From assembly GCF_029581395.1 (NCBI RefSeq), contig NZ_CP121113.1, positions 2,042,001 to 2,106,000 of the forward strand: a DNA stretch of 64,000 nt, written 5' to 3'. The notes beneath the pieces were generated by a model, which was not told where the DNA came from, made no database searches, and saw only the letters and a list, made by a program, of their open reading frames with translations. This document shows, one piece after another, positions 9,159-18,861 of the stretch. The translations under genes were made by a program, and so were the position numbers. How positions within the stretch are numbered: position 1 is the stretch's first letter; every line of letters starts with the position of its first letter. The DNA comes from Roseinatronobacter sp. S2 (lineage in GTDB: Bacteria; Pseudomonadota; Alphaproteobacteria; Rhodobacterales; Rhodobacteraceae).

Positions 9159-10169
9159 CTATTGCGCAAACCCGCTGGCACAACGGGTGTGCCCCACAAC
9201 CAGATCGCGCCGGTTGCGCATTGGTCCCAGATAGCGCGCGACCACAGGATGATCATGCGCAAGTGCGCCGTGGCGAACCAATAGCGCGGATATCGCGGCT
9301 TCTGCGGCGCGCACGCCGCCATCGATGATTTTCAGCGCTATGCCCAGACCGGCCTGCGGCAATATCGCGACAAACACAGCCTCTGCCCCGGTTTTGATTG
9401 CGGCCTTGCCGCCCATGGCACGCATCAGTTCGGTGCAGGCGCGGGTTTCGCCCGCAACCAGTTCGGGGTGACGCATCATCGCCTCGCGCAGGGCGACCAT
9501 TGCGCGGGCGCGGGCATCGCCCATATCTGAGGCGGCCGCAAATCTGGCCATGGCCAGTGCAAGCCCTTGCAGGCTGGTGGCAAAATTCGGGGCAGAACAG
9601 CCGTCAATTCCGTAATGCGGTGATGTCATGCCGGTGACTTCTTCAAACGCCAGACGCACGGCGCGCTGCACAGGGTGGTCCACCTCGACATATTCGCGCC
9701 CCCCGCCCAGATGGCGGTTCAGTGTCAGAAAGCCCGCGTGTTTGCCCGAACAGTTATTGTGCAACTGGCAAGGGGATTCGTGCGCTACAATCAGGCGGTT
9801 GCGTTCATCAATATCTTCTGCGGATTGCGGGCCGCAGCGTAAATCGCTGTCGCTCAGGCCCAATTCCGCCAACCAGCGCGCAACACCTTGCACATGAATG
9901 CCCGCGCCCTGATGGGACGCGCAGGCCAGCGCCAGCTGCGCGCTGCCCAGATCACGCGCCGCACCGCTTTCGATCAGGGGCAGTGCCTGAACCATCTTGC
10001 AGCTTGATCGCGGGTAAATCACAACATCTGGCTGCCCCCAGCTTTCGACGATTTCACCGTTTGCCCGCATCACGACAGCGTGCCCCAGATGGATACTTTC
10101 AAGCAAATCACTGCGCCAAAGTTCGATCAGGGGCACGGCATGGTCGTGTACTTGTGAAGGTTTCGGCAT
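9159..10169 (-). CDS. Asparaginase of the Cys/Lys (Rhizobium etli type, Asparaginase_II) family
   Basis: 336 residues from the ATG at 10169; the longer frame begins with a GTG and adds 14 poorly conserved residues. This family hydrolyses L-asparagine and differs from the E. coli enzymes. The motifs that hold its reactive residues are visible: SSCK (Ser and Lys three apart), NNCSGKHAGFL (Cys and Lys three apart) and DGCSAPNFA (second Cys). HYGIDGC and GGKAAIKTGAEAVF also fit. It is cytosolic, with no signal peptide. It is transcribed alone on the minus strand and diverges from the IalB-like gene. Confidence 0.88.
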   Translation of the reverse strand: MPKPSQVHDHAVPLIELWRSDLLESIHLGHAVVMRANGEIVESWGQPDVVIYPRSSCKMVQALPLIESGAARDLGSAQLALACASHQGAGIHVQGVARWLAELGLSDSDLRCGPQSAEDIDERNRLIVAHESPCQLHNNCSGKHAGFLTLNRHLGGGREYVEVDHPVQRAVRLAFEEVTGMTSPHYGIDGCSAPNFATSLQGLALAMARFAAASDMGDARARAMVALREAMMRHPELVAGETRACTELMRAMGGKAAIKTGAEAVFVAILPQAGLGIALKIIDGGVRAAEAAISALLVRHGALAHDHPVVARYLGPMRNRRDLVVGHTRCASGFAQ

Positions 10170-10340
10170 TTTGTTGCTCAATTCCGTGATCTGGACGCAG
10201 GAAGAATTCACGCCTGCGCGATTTTTTGCGATGAGGGCTTTGAAACTCTGGACCCTTGGCGATAAAAGGCGCTAGGGCCTTGCGCAGATTGTGCGTAAAT
10301 ACCAGTCTAAAGCCCGGACCAAGTGGAGGCAAGAAAGCAG

Positions 10341-10880
10341 ATGGCGTCGAAACGGATGAACGGAACGACACTCGCATGTGCGGCGATGATATGTGCGGGC
10401 GGGTTCGCAAATACCGCACTCGCGCAGGAATCCACAAACCGCGTTGCCGCTGACACGGCCTGGAGCGTGTTCGTGGAAGAGGAACCCAAGGAATGCTGGG
10501 CCGTCTCGGCCCCGCGCGAAACCCTGAATACCCGCGGCGGCCAGCCTGTCGAAGTGCGGCGCGGTGATATCTTGCTGTTTGCAACCTATCGCGGCGACAG
10601 CGGCACACCACAGGTTTCCTTTACCGGCGGCTATCCTTTTGCACCCGATTCCACTGTGGATGTGACGATCGGCAGCGATGAATACCAGCTGTTCGTCGAA
10701 GGGGAATGGGCATGGGCCGGTTCGCCGGAAGAAGACCAGCGTATTTTTGCCGCCATGCGCGCGGGGTCTGACGCGGTTCTGAACGCGCGTTCATCGCGTG
10801 GCACGAATACGCGCGACACGTTTTCGCTGTTCGGGTTCACCGCAGCGACCGAAGAAGCACAACGTCAATGCGCTGAATAA
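10341..10880 (+). CDS. Secreted IalB-like protein (invasion-associated locus B family)
   Basis: 179 residues with a signal peptide ending TALAQES (charged start MASKRMNGTT, then an Ala-rich core). The mature part is a beta-rich domain with one Cys early (KECWAVS) and one at the very end (QRQCAE), a pairing likely to form a disulfide, as in IalB-like periplasmic proteins. In Bartonella IalB relates to invasion of red cells, but the family is common in free-living Rhodobacteraceae, where its role is unknown. The start at 10341 is chosen over the GTG at 10323 because the latter overlaps the GGAGG site. A terminator follows. Confidence 0.72.
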   Translation: MASKRMNGTTLACAAMICAGGFANTALAQESTNRVAADTAWSVFVEEEPKECWAVSAPRETLNTRGGQPVEVRRGDILLFATYRGDSGTPQVSFTGGYPFAPDSTVDVTIGSDEYQLFVEGEWAWAGSPEEDQRIFAAMRAGSDAVLNARSSRGTNTRDTFSLFGFTAATEEAQRQCAE

Positions 10881-10904
10881 TCGCGTCTGATTTTGCGAAT
10901 GTGG

Positions 10905-10934
10905 CCGCCCGGGCTGTAAATTCCGGGCGGTTTT
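10905..10934 (+). terminator. Rho-independent terminator after the IalB-like gene
   Basis: CCGCCCGG pairs with CCGGGCGG around a ten-base loop and is followed by TTTTGTT. Confidence 0.85.
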
Positions 10935-10973
10935 GTTATATCTGAACAAAGCCCATCGCCAAGGATAACCAAA

Positions 10974-12164
10974 ATGTCCATCACAGCCCCGATCACGCAG
11001 GATGTCATGACCATTCCGCGCCGCCTGCCACAGGGGGGGCTGCCCAATCTTGTGGGTATGACACGCGCCCAGATGGCCGATGCGCTGATGGCCATCGGCA
11101 CGCCCGAGCGGCAGGCGAAAATGCGTGTGGGCCAGATATGGCAATGGATATACCATTGGGGCGTTCAGGATTTTGCGTTGATGACCAATCTGGCGAAGGC
11201 CTATCGCGTGGAACTGGCCAAGCATTTTGAAATTGCGCGGCCGGAAATCGTGACGCGCCAGATATCTGACGACGGCACGCGAAAATACCTGCTGCGCATC
11301 GCCGGCGGGCATGAGGTGGAGGCGGTTTATATACCTGAAGAAAGCCGTGGAACCCTTTGTATTTCTTCGCAAGTTGGCTGCACGTTGACCTGTTCCTTCT
11401 GCCATACAGGCACCCAGAAACTGGTGCGCAACCTGACCGCTGCGGAAATTGTGGGTCAGGTTCTGGTGGCGCGCGATGATCTGAATGAATGGCCCGAACC
11501 CGGCGCCCCCAAGGATGAAACCCGCCTTGTCAGCAATGTTGTGCTGATGGGTATGGGAGAGCCGCTTTATAATTTCGACAACGTCCGCGACGCGATGAAA
11601 ATCACCATGGATGGCGAAGGTTTGTCCATCTCGCGCCGCCGGATCACCTTGTCCACATCGGGCGTTGTGCCGGAAATTGCACGCACGGCGCAGGAAATCG
11701 GCTGTCTGCTGGCGGTCAGTTTCCACGCCACCACGGATGACGTGCGCGACAAACTGGTGCCCATCAACAAGCGCTGGAATATCAAGACCTTGCTGGACGC
11801 GCTGCGTGAATACCCGCGCCTGTCGAATTCCGAACGCATTACGTTTGAATATGTCATGCTGAAGGATGTGAATGATTCGGATGATGATGCGCGCCGTCTG
11901 GTCAAACTGATTGCGGGCATTCCGGCCAAAATCAATCTTATTCCCTTCAATGAATGGCCGGGCGCGCCGTTCCAGCGCAGTGACTGGGCGCGGATCGAGG
12001 CGTTTTCCGACATCGTCCACAAGGCGGGCTATGCAAGCCCCATCCGCACCCCGCGCGGCGAAGATATTATGGCGGCCTGTGGCCAGTTGAAATCCGCGAC
12101 CGAACGCGGGCGGAAGTCGCGTGCGGAAATTGCCGCACAGCTTGCGACAGGTCAGGACGCCTGA
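10974..12164 (+). CDS. rlmN: 23S rRNA (adenine-2503 C2) / tRNA (adenine-37 C2) methyltransferase RlmN
   Basis: 396 residues, normal for RlmN. This radical-SAM enzyme methylates A2503 of 23S rRNA and A37 of some tRNAs. The cluster motif C-x3-C-x2-C is in [33 protein letters not shown] and the C-terminal [15 protein letters not shown], with the catalytic Cys, are present. AAGGATAACCAAA precedes the start. The next gene starts one base after the stop, so they are coupled. Confidence 0.96.
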   Translation: MSITAPITQDVMTIPRRLPQGGLPNLVGMTRAQMADALMAIGTPERQAKMRVGQIWQWIYHWGVQDFALMTNLAKAYRVELAKHFEIARPEIVTRQISDDGTRKYLLRIAGGHEVEAVYIPEESRGTLCISSQVGCTLTCSFCHTGTQKLVRNLTAAEIVGQVLVARDDLNEWPEPGAPKDETRLVSNVVLMGMGEPLYNFDNVRDAMKITMDGEGLSISRRRITLSTSGVVPEIARTAQEIGCLLAVSFHATTDDVRDKLVPINKRWNIKTLLDALREYPRLSNSERITFEYVMLKDVNDSDDDARRLVKLIAGIPAKINLIPFNEWPGAPFQRSDWARIEAFSDIVHKAGYASPIRTPRGEDIMAACGQLKSATERGRKSRAEIAAQLATGQDA

Positions 12165-12165
12165 C

Positions 12166-12405
12166 ATGCCGGTTGTCGCACTTGTCGTTCTGGGCGCGCT
12201 GGCGGGGGTTCTTGCCACCCGTCTGATGCGCATGAACACGGATTTACCCACCGCCATGGTCATTGGCATTCTGGGTGCGGTTATCGGCGGGCTTGGATTT
12301 CGCTTTCTGATGACCTCTGCCGGTTGGGTTGGCGGGTTTGTGCTGGCGCTTCTGGGATCGCTTGCGCTGCTGTGGTTATATCAGGTCTGGCAGGGTCGGC
12401 GCTAG
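12166..12405 (+). CDS. Small integral membrane protein, YeaQ/GlsB-like
   Basis: 79 residues with three hydrophobic segments (ALVVLGALAGVLATRL, AMVIGILGAVIGGLGFRFLM, WVGGFVLALLGSLALLWLY) and a basic C terminus. The glycine-rich membrane pattern resembles the transglycosylase-associated YeaQ/YmgE family, although the match is not exact. The ATG at 12166 follows the rlmN stop by one base, so translation is probably coupled. Function is unknown. Confidence 0.65.
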   Translation: MPVVALVVLGALAGVLATRLMRMNTDLPTAMVIGILGAVIGGLGFRFLMTSAGWVGGFVLALLGSLALLWLYQVWQGRR

Positions 12406-12465
12406 TTTGGCGTAATATCAAGTGGTTGTGCCGCAATGCTTATGTGATGCAACAGGTGCAGATCC

Positions 12466-12921
12466 TTATCCTTCTTCCTGAAGTGCCTTCATCCACCGCT
12501 TTGTGCGGGCGCGATTGGCACCCATGTCGGAACGCCCGAACCGCGCGCGGGCAAAGGCAAGCACCATCGCGCCATCGCCGGCCGGTTCAATCAGGATAGA
12601 CGTGTAATCAGGAAACCCCATAACCGGAGAGCGTGTCAGATAGGTCATATGCCCTGACGCCACCGACCCGCCGATCAGCTTTGCACCATCGGCAGTCGCA
12701 ACGCGGTCCATACGCGCGGCCAGATCCTGCGCGCTGATTTGCAGCACAGGCGGCATGGCATCGCCACCCACCATGCGTTGCAGATAGAAATTCGGGCTGC
12801 TTGGGCGCGCGACAAGGCGGGGGTCTTCATGCCAGCGCGCGGGATCGCTGGGCGCAAGCCAGACATAGCCCATCAGACCGGCGGCCAGTAACAGCAGTAT
12901 CAGAAGTATAACCTTGATCAT
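12466..12921 (-). CDS. DUF1499 family protein with N-terminal membrane anchor
   Basis: 151 residues. An N-terminal helix (VILLILLLLAAGLMGYVWLA) anchors a periplasmic domain that contains TRSPVMGFPDYTSILI and the ending GANRARTKRWMKAL, the pattern of DUF1499 proteins. The family role is unknown. It lies 69 bases beyond the TRIC channel gene on the minus strand and may be the last gene of that run. Confidence 0.75.
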   Translation of the reverse strand: MIKVILLILLLLAAGLMGYVWLAPSDPARWHEDPRLVARPSSPNFYLQRMVGGDAMPPVLQISAQDLAARMDRVATADGAKLIGGSVASGHMTYLTRSPVMGFPDYTSILIEPAGDGAMVLAFARARFGRSDMGANRARTKRWMKALQEEG

Positions 12922-12990
12922 GTAACCCCCGCAGCATTGCCTGTGTCAAAGCAGTAGCACGCCCGCGCCCGAAAGCCATATGCCGCGCGG

Positions 12991-13614
12991 TTATTGTTTG
13001 GGCGGGTGGCTTTTATAGACGGGCAGGCACCAGCCAAACAACAACGATCCTGTGCGCAGTGCAAATGTGGTGACACCGCAAACCAGCAGAATAATCACAC
13101 TGTCATTGGTAAACATCGCAACACCCAGCGCCGAAATTGCGCCCACAAGTGCGGCGGTGGCATACAACTCGCCCTTTTTCAGGATCAGCGGCAGTTCATT
13201 ACAGACCACATCGCGCATCAGCCCGCCGAAGGTTCCGGTGGCCACGCCCATGATCAGCACAATCGGCCAGGATTGGTTCATCCCCAACGCGACACCCACA
13301 CCCGCAGGAACCGCAACGCCCAGCGCCAACGCATCCAGCCATTCCAATGTGCGCAGCCGCGATTCCAGAAAATGCGCTGTGAAGAACACCAGAATTGCCG
13401 CCACACTTGCCGACAGGATCATGCCGGGGTCTGCAATCCAGAACACCTGATCACGGTTCAGCAACACATCGCGCAAGGTGCCCCCGCCCACGGCGGTCAG
13501 GCAGGCAAGAAACAGAAAACCGACAATATCCAGTTGTGCGCGGCTGGCGGCCAGCGCGCCCGTCAGGCCAAAGATGAACACCGCCGCGTAATCCAGCCCC
13601 TGCACAAGTGTCAT
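12991..13614 (-). CDS. Trimeric intracellular cation (TRIC)-type channel, UPF0126/YicG family
   Basis: 207 residues with about seven membrane helices in two homologous halves. Each half shows the family pattern: [34 protein letters not shown], and [18 protein letters not shown]. Prokaryotic TRIC proteins form potassium-permeable trimers in the inner membrane. Its ATG overlaps the rnhA stop by 4 bases, so translation is coupled. Confidence 0.9.
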   Translation of the reverse strand: MTLVQGLDYAAVFIFGLTGALAASRAQLDIVGFLFLACLTAVGGGTLRDVLLNRDQVFWIADPGMILSASVAAILVFFTAHFLESRLRTLEWLDALALGVAVPAGVGVALGMNQSWPIVLIMGVATGTFGGLMRDVVCNELPLILKKGELYATAALVGAISALGVAMFTNDSVIILLVCGVTTFALRTGSLLFGWCLPVYKSHPPKQ

Positions 13615-14078
13615 GTGGCGGCCTTGCCGGGCTTGAAGGGGGCCATGCCCGCGCGCGCCAGTTCATCGGCACGTTCGTTTTCAGGGTGGCCCGCATGGCC
13701 CTTGACCCATTTCCATGTGACGCTGTGGCGCGCTTGTGCGTCATCAAGCCGTTGCCACAGTTCCGCGTTCTTGACGGGCTTGCGGTCCGCGGTGCGCCAG
13801 CCGTTGCGTTTCCAGCCGTGAATCCAGCTGGTGACGCCGTTTTTCACATAGGCGCTGTCGGTGACGATCGTGACCGTGCTGGGGCGTCCCAGCACCTCCA
13901 GCGCGGAAATGGCGGCCATCAGTTCCATGCGGTTGTTCGTTGTGTCGCCTTCACCGCCAAACAATTCGCGTTCCTTGACGATAGCTTCACCCTGATAGGC
14001 GCGCAACAACACCCCCCAGCCGCCCGGGCCGGGATTGCCCGAACACGCACCATCGGTATAGGCCACAAGTTCGGTCAT
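13611..14078 (-). CDS. rnhA: Ribonuclease HI
   Basis: 155 residues, the standard length. It removes RNA from RNA-DNA hybrids. The catalytic acids sit in [29 protein letters not shown] and [22 protein letters not shown] is the usual histidine-containing loop. Its start overlaps the end of the GST gene by 4 bases, placing it in the ispH-to-TRIC run. Confidence 0.97.
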   Translation of the reverse strand: MTELVAYTDGACSGNPGPGGWGVLLRAYQGEAIVKERELFGGEGDTTNNRMELMAAISALEVLGRPSTVTIVTDSAYVKNGVTSWIHGWKRNGWRTADRKPVKNAELWQRLDDAQARHSVTWKWVKGHAGHPENERADELARAGMAPFKPGKAAT

Positions 14079-14680
14079 GCCAGCCCCTTAAACCCGTCAA
14101 GCTGCGTGATGCGTTCGATCCATGCGTTGACGGCCCCGAACCGCGCCATGTCAAACCCGCCACGACTGCCGGCAGTGTGCGTATAGGCAAACAGACAAAT
14201 ATCTGCGAGGGTGACATCATCGCCCACCAGCCAGTCGCATGTGACCAGATGGTTTTCCATGACCTGCAACAGGTCATGCCCGCGTTCCAGCAAGTCTGCC
14301 ATGCGGTCCGGCGTGGCCAGTGCGCGCCGGTGCGGGTAGCAGCGCAAGGACGCGCGCACGGCAATCACGCCCTCATGCTGGTTCTGTTCCCAAAACATCC
14401 AGCCCAGCATTTGCGTGCGTGCAACCGCGTCTTGTGGAATGAAGCGGCTGCCTTCGCCCAGATAGCACAAGATCGCGTTTGATTCCGGTAAAAGCGTGCC
14501 ATCCTCCAGCATCAGAACAGGGGCCTTGCCAAAGGGCAGGCGGTGTTCCTGTTTGGCCTGTGCCAGCGCATCGGACTGGTCTTCGACATTGATGATTGTG
14601 ACATCATCGTGCCCCAGAAGCGCCAGCAGCAGACGCACCTTATAGCTGTTGCCGGACGAGGGCATGGAATAAAGGATCAT
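14075..14680 (-). CDS. Glutathione S-transferase family protein
   Basis: 201 residues. The N-terminal thioredoxin-like domain starts [23 protein letters not shown] and has [24 protein letters not shown], and the C-terminal helical domain has [15 protein letters not shown]. The substrate is unknown. The ATG at 14680 follows CAGGAAATCACGTCT; the frame stays open much further upstream but there it only shadows the DUF3429 gene. Confidence 0.88.
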   Translation of the reverse strand: MILYSMPSSGNSYKVRLLLALLGHDDVTIINVEDQSDALAQAKQEHRLPFGKAPVLMLEDGTLLPESNAILCYLGEGSRFIPQDAVARTQMLGWMFWEQNQHEGVIAVRASLRCYPHRRALATPDRMADLLERGHDLLQVMENHLVTCDWLVGDDVTLADICLFAYTHTAGSRGGFDMARFGAVNAWIERITQLDGFKGLA

Positions 14681-14718
14681 AGACGTGATTTCCTGAAAAG
14701 CGTAGGGTTGCGGAAGTC

Positions 14719-15171
14719 TTAAACCAACCAAAGGCCCAAGGCCAGACAGGCCACGGCGCCCGATGTCAAAATCAGGCGCAGACGCATCCACCAACGCGGG
14801 GCCAGACCCCAAAGCGCGAACCGGAAGTCGATGACCAGCAGCACGACAAAGCCGGTGATCAACGCGTTCAGCGACTGCACAACCGGGCCGCCCACAAAAA
14901 AGAACGCCCATAAGGCGGGCACAACCGACAGCACATAGCCGGACCAACTGCCCGCTCGCCCGCGCGCCGCAAACCCCCACAACACGCCGGACATGAAGCA
15001 TAATATCACCACGCCATAGCCGGTCAGAACCGCATGCCCGGAAAACCGCGGGCCAATCAGGGTGCGTGTCGCATCCGCCAATGCGGGCGACAGCAAGGTT
15101 ATCACCCCCCAAAGGAACGGGATCAGCCCCGCAAGGCCAAGATACAGGGCAGGGCGGGGAATTGTGGTCAT
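14719..15171 (-). CDS. DUF3429 membrane protein
   Basis: 150 residues with about five hydrophobic segments ([87 protein letters not shown]), matching DUF3429. This family of small inner-membrane proteins is common in alphaproteobacteria, with unknown function. Its start overlaps the ispH stop by 4 bases. Confidence 0.85.
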   Translation of the reverse strand: MTTIPRPALYLGLAGLIPFLWGVITLLSPALADATRTLIGPRFSGHAVLTGYGVVILCFMSGVLWGFAARGRAGSWSGYVLSVVPALWAFFFVGGPVVQSLNALITGFVVLLVIDFRFALWGLAPRWWMRLRLILTSGAVACLALGLWLV

Positions 15172-16121
15172 GCGGTTTCCCGCAACGCGCGGGGCACCTT
15201 GAATTCAACGCGCTCTTTCGCGGTTTCGACCAGTTCTACATTCAGGTCATACCGCGCGGCAAAGGCGTCGATCACTTCGTTGACAAGATCTTCTGGCGCC
15301 GATGCGCCTGCCGTTATGCCCACGGCCTTTATGCCCGCCAGGGCGCGCCAGTCTATATCTGCGGCACGTTGCACAAGTTGCGCGTAGGCGCAGCCCTTGG
15401 CACGGCCCACCTCGACCAGACGTTGCGAATTTGACGAATTGGGCGCGCCAATCACCAAAAGCGCATCAATCCTGTTTGCAATTGCCTTGACCGCTTCCTG
15501 CCGGTTGGTGGTCGCATAGCAGATATCTTCCTTATGCGGCCCGATGATGGCGGGAAAACGCGCCTGCAAGGCGGCCACAATTCCGGCAGTATCATCAACC
15601 GACAAGGTCGTTTGCGTGATGAAAGCCAGTTTTGCGGGGTCGCGCACCCGCAGTTTTGCGACATCATCGACTGCTTCAACAAGCAACACTTCGCCTTCGG
15701 GCAACTGCCCCATTGTGCCAATGGTTTCGGGGTGGCCCTGATGGCCGATCATCACCATTTGCAGCCCGTTCGCGTGATGGCGTTCCGCTTCGATATGCAC
15801 TTTGCTGACCAGCGGGCAGGTCGCATCCAGATACAGCATCTGGCGGGCCTGCGCTTCTTCGGGGACGGATTTGGGCACACCATGCGCGGAAAAGATCACG
15901 GGGCGGTCGGTGGGGCAGTCGGCCAGTTCTTCGACGAAAACCGCACCTTTGGCGCGCAGCCCGTCCACCACATATTTGTTATGCACGATTTCATGGCGCA
16001 CATAGACAGGCGCGCCGTATTTTTCCAGCGCCAGTTCCACAATCTTGATGGCGCGGTCCACACCTGCGCAAAAGCCGCGCGGCGCGGCCAGATAAAGGGT
16101 CAGGGCAGTTTTTTCAGTCAT
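15168..16121 (-). CDS. ispH: 4-hydroxy-3-methylbut-2-enyl diphosphate reductase
   Basis: 317 residues from the ATG at 16121. It is the last enzyme of the MEP isoprenoid pathway, reducing HMBPP to IPP and DMAPP with a 4Fe-4S cluster. The three cluster cysteines lie in [22 protein letters not shown] and [22 protein letters not shown] and [10 protein letters not shown] complete the active site. The frame upstream of 16121 lacks family sequence. It heads the run ispH-DUF3429-GST-rnhA-TRIC. Confidence 0.97.
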   Translation of the reverse strand: MTEKTALTLYLAAPRGFCAGVDRAIKIVELALEKYGAPVYVRHEIVHNKYVVDGLRAKGAVFVEELADCPTDRPVIFSAHGVPKSVPEEAQARQMLYLDATCPLVSKVHIEAERHHANGLQMVMIGHQGHPETIGTMGQLPEGEVLLVEAVDDVAKLRVRDPAKLAFITQTTLSVDDTAGIVAALQARFPAIIGPHKEDICYATTNRQEAVKAIANRIDALLVIGAPNSSNSQRLVEVGRAKGCAYAQLVQRAADIDWRALAGIKAVGITAGASAPEDLVNEVIDAFAARYDLNVELVETAKERVEFKVPRALRETA

Positions 16122-16212
16122 GTCTGGCGGTCCTGTTGCTAGGTCCAGACCTAAACATTCATCCGCGCGGCGTCCAGTCAAATGGGCGCCGCGCGGGCAG
16201 GGCAGGGTTAGT

Positions 16213-17523
16213 TCACTCGCCCGATACGCAATCTGCAATGGATTGCGCGATGCCACGCATCACAGCCGGATAGAGGTTCGCACCGGGTTCTTGCAGCACG
16301 CCCGCCGGGTCCAGTTCGGCGCCGATGCGGGTTTCGGTTCCTTCGACCACAGTGTCGATATAGCGCGATGAATGGTTCACTTCGGGGAAGATGCACACGG
16401 CACCATCGTCGTGCAGTTGCGCGCGCAGTTCGCTAAGGCGCTGCGCACCGGGGGCAGCCGCATCGCCCAGCGCGATTGTGCCCGCGATGTTCAGCCCGAA
16501 CTGGTTGGCCATATAGCCATAGGCATCATGGAACATGACCAGCGGGGCCGTGCCGACAGGTTCAAGGATTTCGGCCAGCTCATCCGCAAGCGCTGCAATC
16601 TCGGACTTAGCCGCATCGGCATTGGCAAGATAGATGTCTGCATGGTCGGGATCATGTTCTGCCAGTTCAGCGGCGATAACATCCAGCCAGATTTCGACAT
16701 TTCCGGTGTTCATCCAAGCATGCGGATCAAGACCATCATGGCTGTGGCCGTGGTCGTCATGCCCATGCGCGTCATCATCATGGCTGTGGCCGTGATCGTC
16801 ATGCCCATGTGCGTCGTCATCATGGCCGTGCCCGTGATCGTCGTGCCCGTGCGCATCATCATCGTGGCTATGGCCATGGTCGTCATGGCCATGCGCATCG
16901 TCATCATGGCCGTGCCCGTGATCGTCGTGGCCATGCGCATCGTCATCATGGCTGTGGCCATGGTCGTCATGGCCATGCGCGTCATCATCGTGGCTATGGC
17001 CATGGTCGTCATGGCCATGCGCATCGTCATCATGGCCGTGCCCGTGATCGTCGTGGCCATGCGCATCGTCATCATGGCTGTGGCCATGGTCGTCATGGCC
17101 ATGCGCGTCATCATCGTGGCTATGGCCGTGATCGTCATGACCGTGCTCGTCGTGCCCATGGTCGTCATGATCATGACTGTGACCATGCGCGAAGTCCTGC
17201 ACCGCCAGACCATCTGCGTTCAACAACGATACAATGTCCGCCTGCGTTTCAGTCCCTGCAAGGGCGCGGGCCAGCCATGGGGTCAGGTCTTCACCAACCC
17301 AGAAAATGACATCCGCATCAGCCAGCGCGCGCGCCTGAGAGGGGCGCAACTGAAAAGAATGCGGGTCACCGCCACGGTCCAGCAACAGATCAGCGCTGCC
17401 ATGCTCACCCTGCACCATCGAAACAAGCGAATGCGTGATCGGAAAATCGGTGACAATCTTCAAATCATGGGCGGCAAGCGGTGTGGCCATCATGGCGCAG
17501 GCCAATGCGAGAGAGTGGCGCAT
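16213..17523 (-). CDS. znuA: Zinc ABC transporter substrate-binding protein with greatly expanded His/Asp loop
   Basis: 436 residues; family members have about 300-330, and the extra length is the central metal-rich loop. A short signal peptide ends PLAAHD. The ZnuA fold is clear: [89 protein letters not shown] and AELDPAG. Zinc-binding histidines are in DPHSF, DPHAW and FHDAY. Residues about 110-270 form a His/Asp-rich loop with nine 14-residue repeats. It diverges from zur across a Zur-like operator. Confidence 0.96.
   Translation of the reverse strand: MRHSLALACAMMATPLAAHDLKIVTDFPITHSLVSMVQGEHGSADLLLDRGGDPHSFQLRPSQARALADADVIFWVGEDLTPWLARALAGTETQADIVSLLNADGLAVQDFAHGHSHDHDDHGHDEHGHDDHGHSHDDDAHGHDDHGHSHDDDAHGHDDHGHGHDDDAHGHDDHGHSHDDDAHGHDDHGHSHDDDAHGHDDHGHGHDDDAHGHDDHGHSHDDDAHGHDDHGHGHDDDAHGHDDHGHSHDDDAHGHDDHGHSHDGLDPHAWMNTGNVEIWLDVIAAELAEHDPDHADIYLANADAAKSEIAALADELAEILEPVGTAPLVMFHDAYGYMANQFGLNIAGTIALGDAAAPGAQRLSELRAQLHDDGAVCIFPEVNHSSRYIDTVVEGTETRIGAELDPAGVLQEPGANLYPAVMRGIAQSIADCVSGE
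16767..17144 (-). repeat. Nine tandem 42-bp repeats in znuA encoding [16 protein letters not shown]
   Basis: Nine units of 42 bases start at 16767, 16809, 16851, 16893, 16935, 16977, 17019, 17061 and 17103, each encoding 14 residues ending SH or GH. A higher-order 126-bp unit is visible: 16851-16976 and 16977-17102 differ by one base. Two incomplete His/Asp segments continue to about 17185. The outer units are more diverged than the middle ones, which suggests recent expansion in the centre. Confidence 0.97.
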
Positions 17524-17563
17524 CGTGATCTCCTTGTGTTATGGTATTTCAGTACATATCTTA

Positions 17564-17578
17564 TGTTATATCATAACA
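17564..17578. promoter_or_regulatory. Zur-box-like operator between znuA and zur
   Basis: TGTTAT-ATC-ATAACA is a perfect 6-3-6 dyad in the 70-bp gap between the divergent znuA and zur starts. It matches the TGTTATAATATAACA core of enterobacterial Zur boxes at 13 of 15 bases. It could repress both directions. Confidence 0.75.
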
Positions 17579-17593
17579 GTCAAGGCGCTTGGA

Positions 17594-18112
17594 ATGGCAG
17601 ACAGCCCTGAATCACAGTCATTTTGTTGCCCCGACCATAGTGGGCATGCCCCTGCACAGGCGATTCTGGCGCAGGCGGAATCACGTGTGAAGTCGCACGG
17701 ATTGCGGCTGACCCCTGTGCGCAGACGCACGCTGGAGATTTTGTTGCAGGCGCATGGCGCGCTGGGGGCTTATGACGTTCTGGAACAACTGGCCGCTGAC
17801 GGGTTCGGCGCGCAGCCGCCCGTCGCCTACAGGGCGCTGAATTTTCTGGTCGAAAACGGGCTTGCCCATCGTATCCGGCGGTTGAATGCCTTTACCGCCT
17901 GCGCCCATCCCGGCCATGACCACCGCGCCGCGTTTCTGATATGCGAAACCTGCGAAAGCGTGACCGAAGCCCCAAGCGATGCAGTGGGGGCCGCCTTGGG
18001 TGTGGCGGCGCAGGATATGGGTTTCGCCCTGTCGCGTGCCACCATCGAGGCCGTCGGCCAATGCCGCGAATGCATTGCGCGCGAAACTGCTGACCAAAGG
18101 ACCATTGCGTGA
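17594..18112 (+). CDS. zur: Fur-family zinc uptake regulator
   Basis: 172 residues. A winged helix (RLTPVRRRTLEILLQAHGALGAYDVLEQL, then PPVAYRALNFLVENGLAHRI) is followed by the metal-binding dimerisation domain with CAHPGHDHRAAFLICETCESV and a C-terminal CREC pair; two extra Cys and His lie in the N-terminal extension CCPDHSGH. With zinc bound it represses uptake genes. The ATG at 17594 is chosen because it begins just after the operator. The stop overlaps the znuC GTG by 4 bases. Confidence 0.92.
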   Translation: MADSPESQSFCCPDHSGHAPAQAILAQAESRVKSHGLRLTPVRRRTLEILLQAHGALGAYDVLEQLAADGFGAQPPVAYRALNFLVENGLAHRIRRLNAFTACAHPGHDHRAAFLICETCESVTEAPSDAVGAALGVAAQDMGFALSRATIEAVGQCRECIARETADQRTIA

Positions 18113-18861
18113 CATTGATACAGGCAAGCGGCGTTTGCGTGCATTATGGCGGGCGGCGGGCGCTGTTCGACATAGATTTCAGCATAGCCAAGGGCGAAAT
18201 CGTCACAATCGTCGGGCCGAACGGGTCGGGCAAGACAACAATGCTGCGCGCGCTTCTGGGGGTGGTTGCGCCCAGTCGGGGGTCGGTCACGCGCAAAGCT
18301 GGCTTGCAGGTGGGCTACGTTCCGCAGCATTTGCACATTGATCCCGGCCTGCCATTGCCGGTGCGGCGGTTTCTGTCCTTGCCGACACGGCGCAGCGCGG
18401 CCCAGATTGCCGCAGTTCTGGATCGTGTGGGCGTGCCGGATGTGGCAGCGCAGAATATGACGACCCTGTCGGGCGGCCAGTTCCAGCGCGTACTTCTGGC
18501 ACGCGCGCTTCTGATGCAGCCCGACATTCTGATGCTGGATGAACCGACCGCAGGTCTGGACCAACCCGGCGTTGCCAGTTTCTACCGCCTGATTGAAGAT
18601 GTGCGCCGTGACACGGGCTGTGCGGTACTGTCTGTCAGCCATGACCTGCATGTTGTCATGAGCGCATCTGACAGGGTGGTGTGCATCAACGGGCATATCT
18701 GCTGCGAAGGGACGCCCAATGTCGTGCGCGCGGCCCCCGAATACCGTGCCCTGTTCGGAATGGGCACGGGCGGCGCGCTGGCCTTGTTCCAGCACCAGCA
18801 TGACCATGATCACGAACACGAACACGAACATCACAAGGAAGATAGCCCCCATGCTGGATGA
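18109..18861 (+). CDS. znuC: Zinc ABC transporter ATP-binding protein
   Basis: 250 residues, starting with GTG at 18109 inside the zur stop. Walker A is GPNGSGKTT, the signature is LSGGQFQR, Walker B is ILMLDEPTAGLD, and the switch His is in SVSHDLH. The C terminus has a His-rich tail (HQHDHDHEHEHEHH), seen in some ZnuC and possibly metal-binding. It overlaps znuB by 11 bases. Confidence 0.95.
   Translation: MTLIQASGVCVHYGGRRALFDIDFSIAKGEIVTIVGPNGSGKTTMLRALLGVVAPSRGSVTRKAGLQVGYVPQHLHIDPGLPLPVRRFLSLPTRRSAAQIAAVLDRVGVPDVAAQNMTTLSGGQFQRVLLARALLMQPDILMLDEPTAGLDQPGVASFYRLIEDVRRDTGCAVLSVSHDLHVVMSASDRVVCINGHICCEGTPNVVRAAPEYRALFGMGTGGALALFQHQHDHDHEHEHEHHKEDSPHAG

Noticed and set aside
14681..15208. 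Upstream extension of the GST frame to 377 residues
   Set aside because: That part reads through the DUF3429 gene in another frame; the GST fold begins at 14680.
16767..17144. Direct repeats as a CRISPR array
   Set aside because: No spacers; the repeats are contiguous, in frame and code for ZnuA.
16372..17610. 412-residue open frame opposite znuA rich in Met/Ile/Val/Ala
   Set aside because: Its composition is the reverse reading of the His/Asp repeats; znuA is a clear family member on the other strand.
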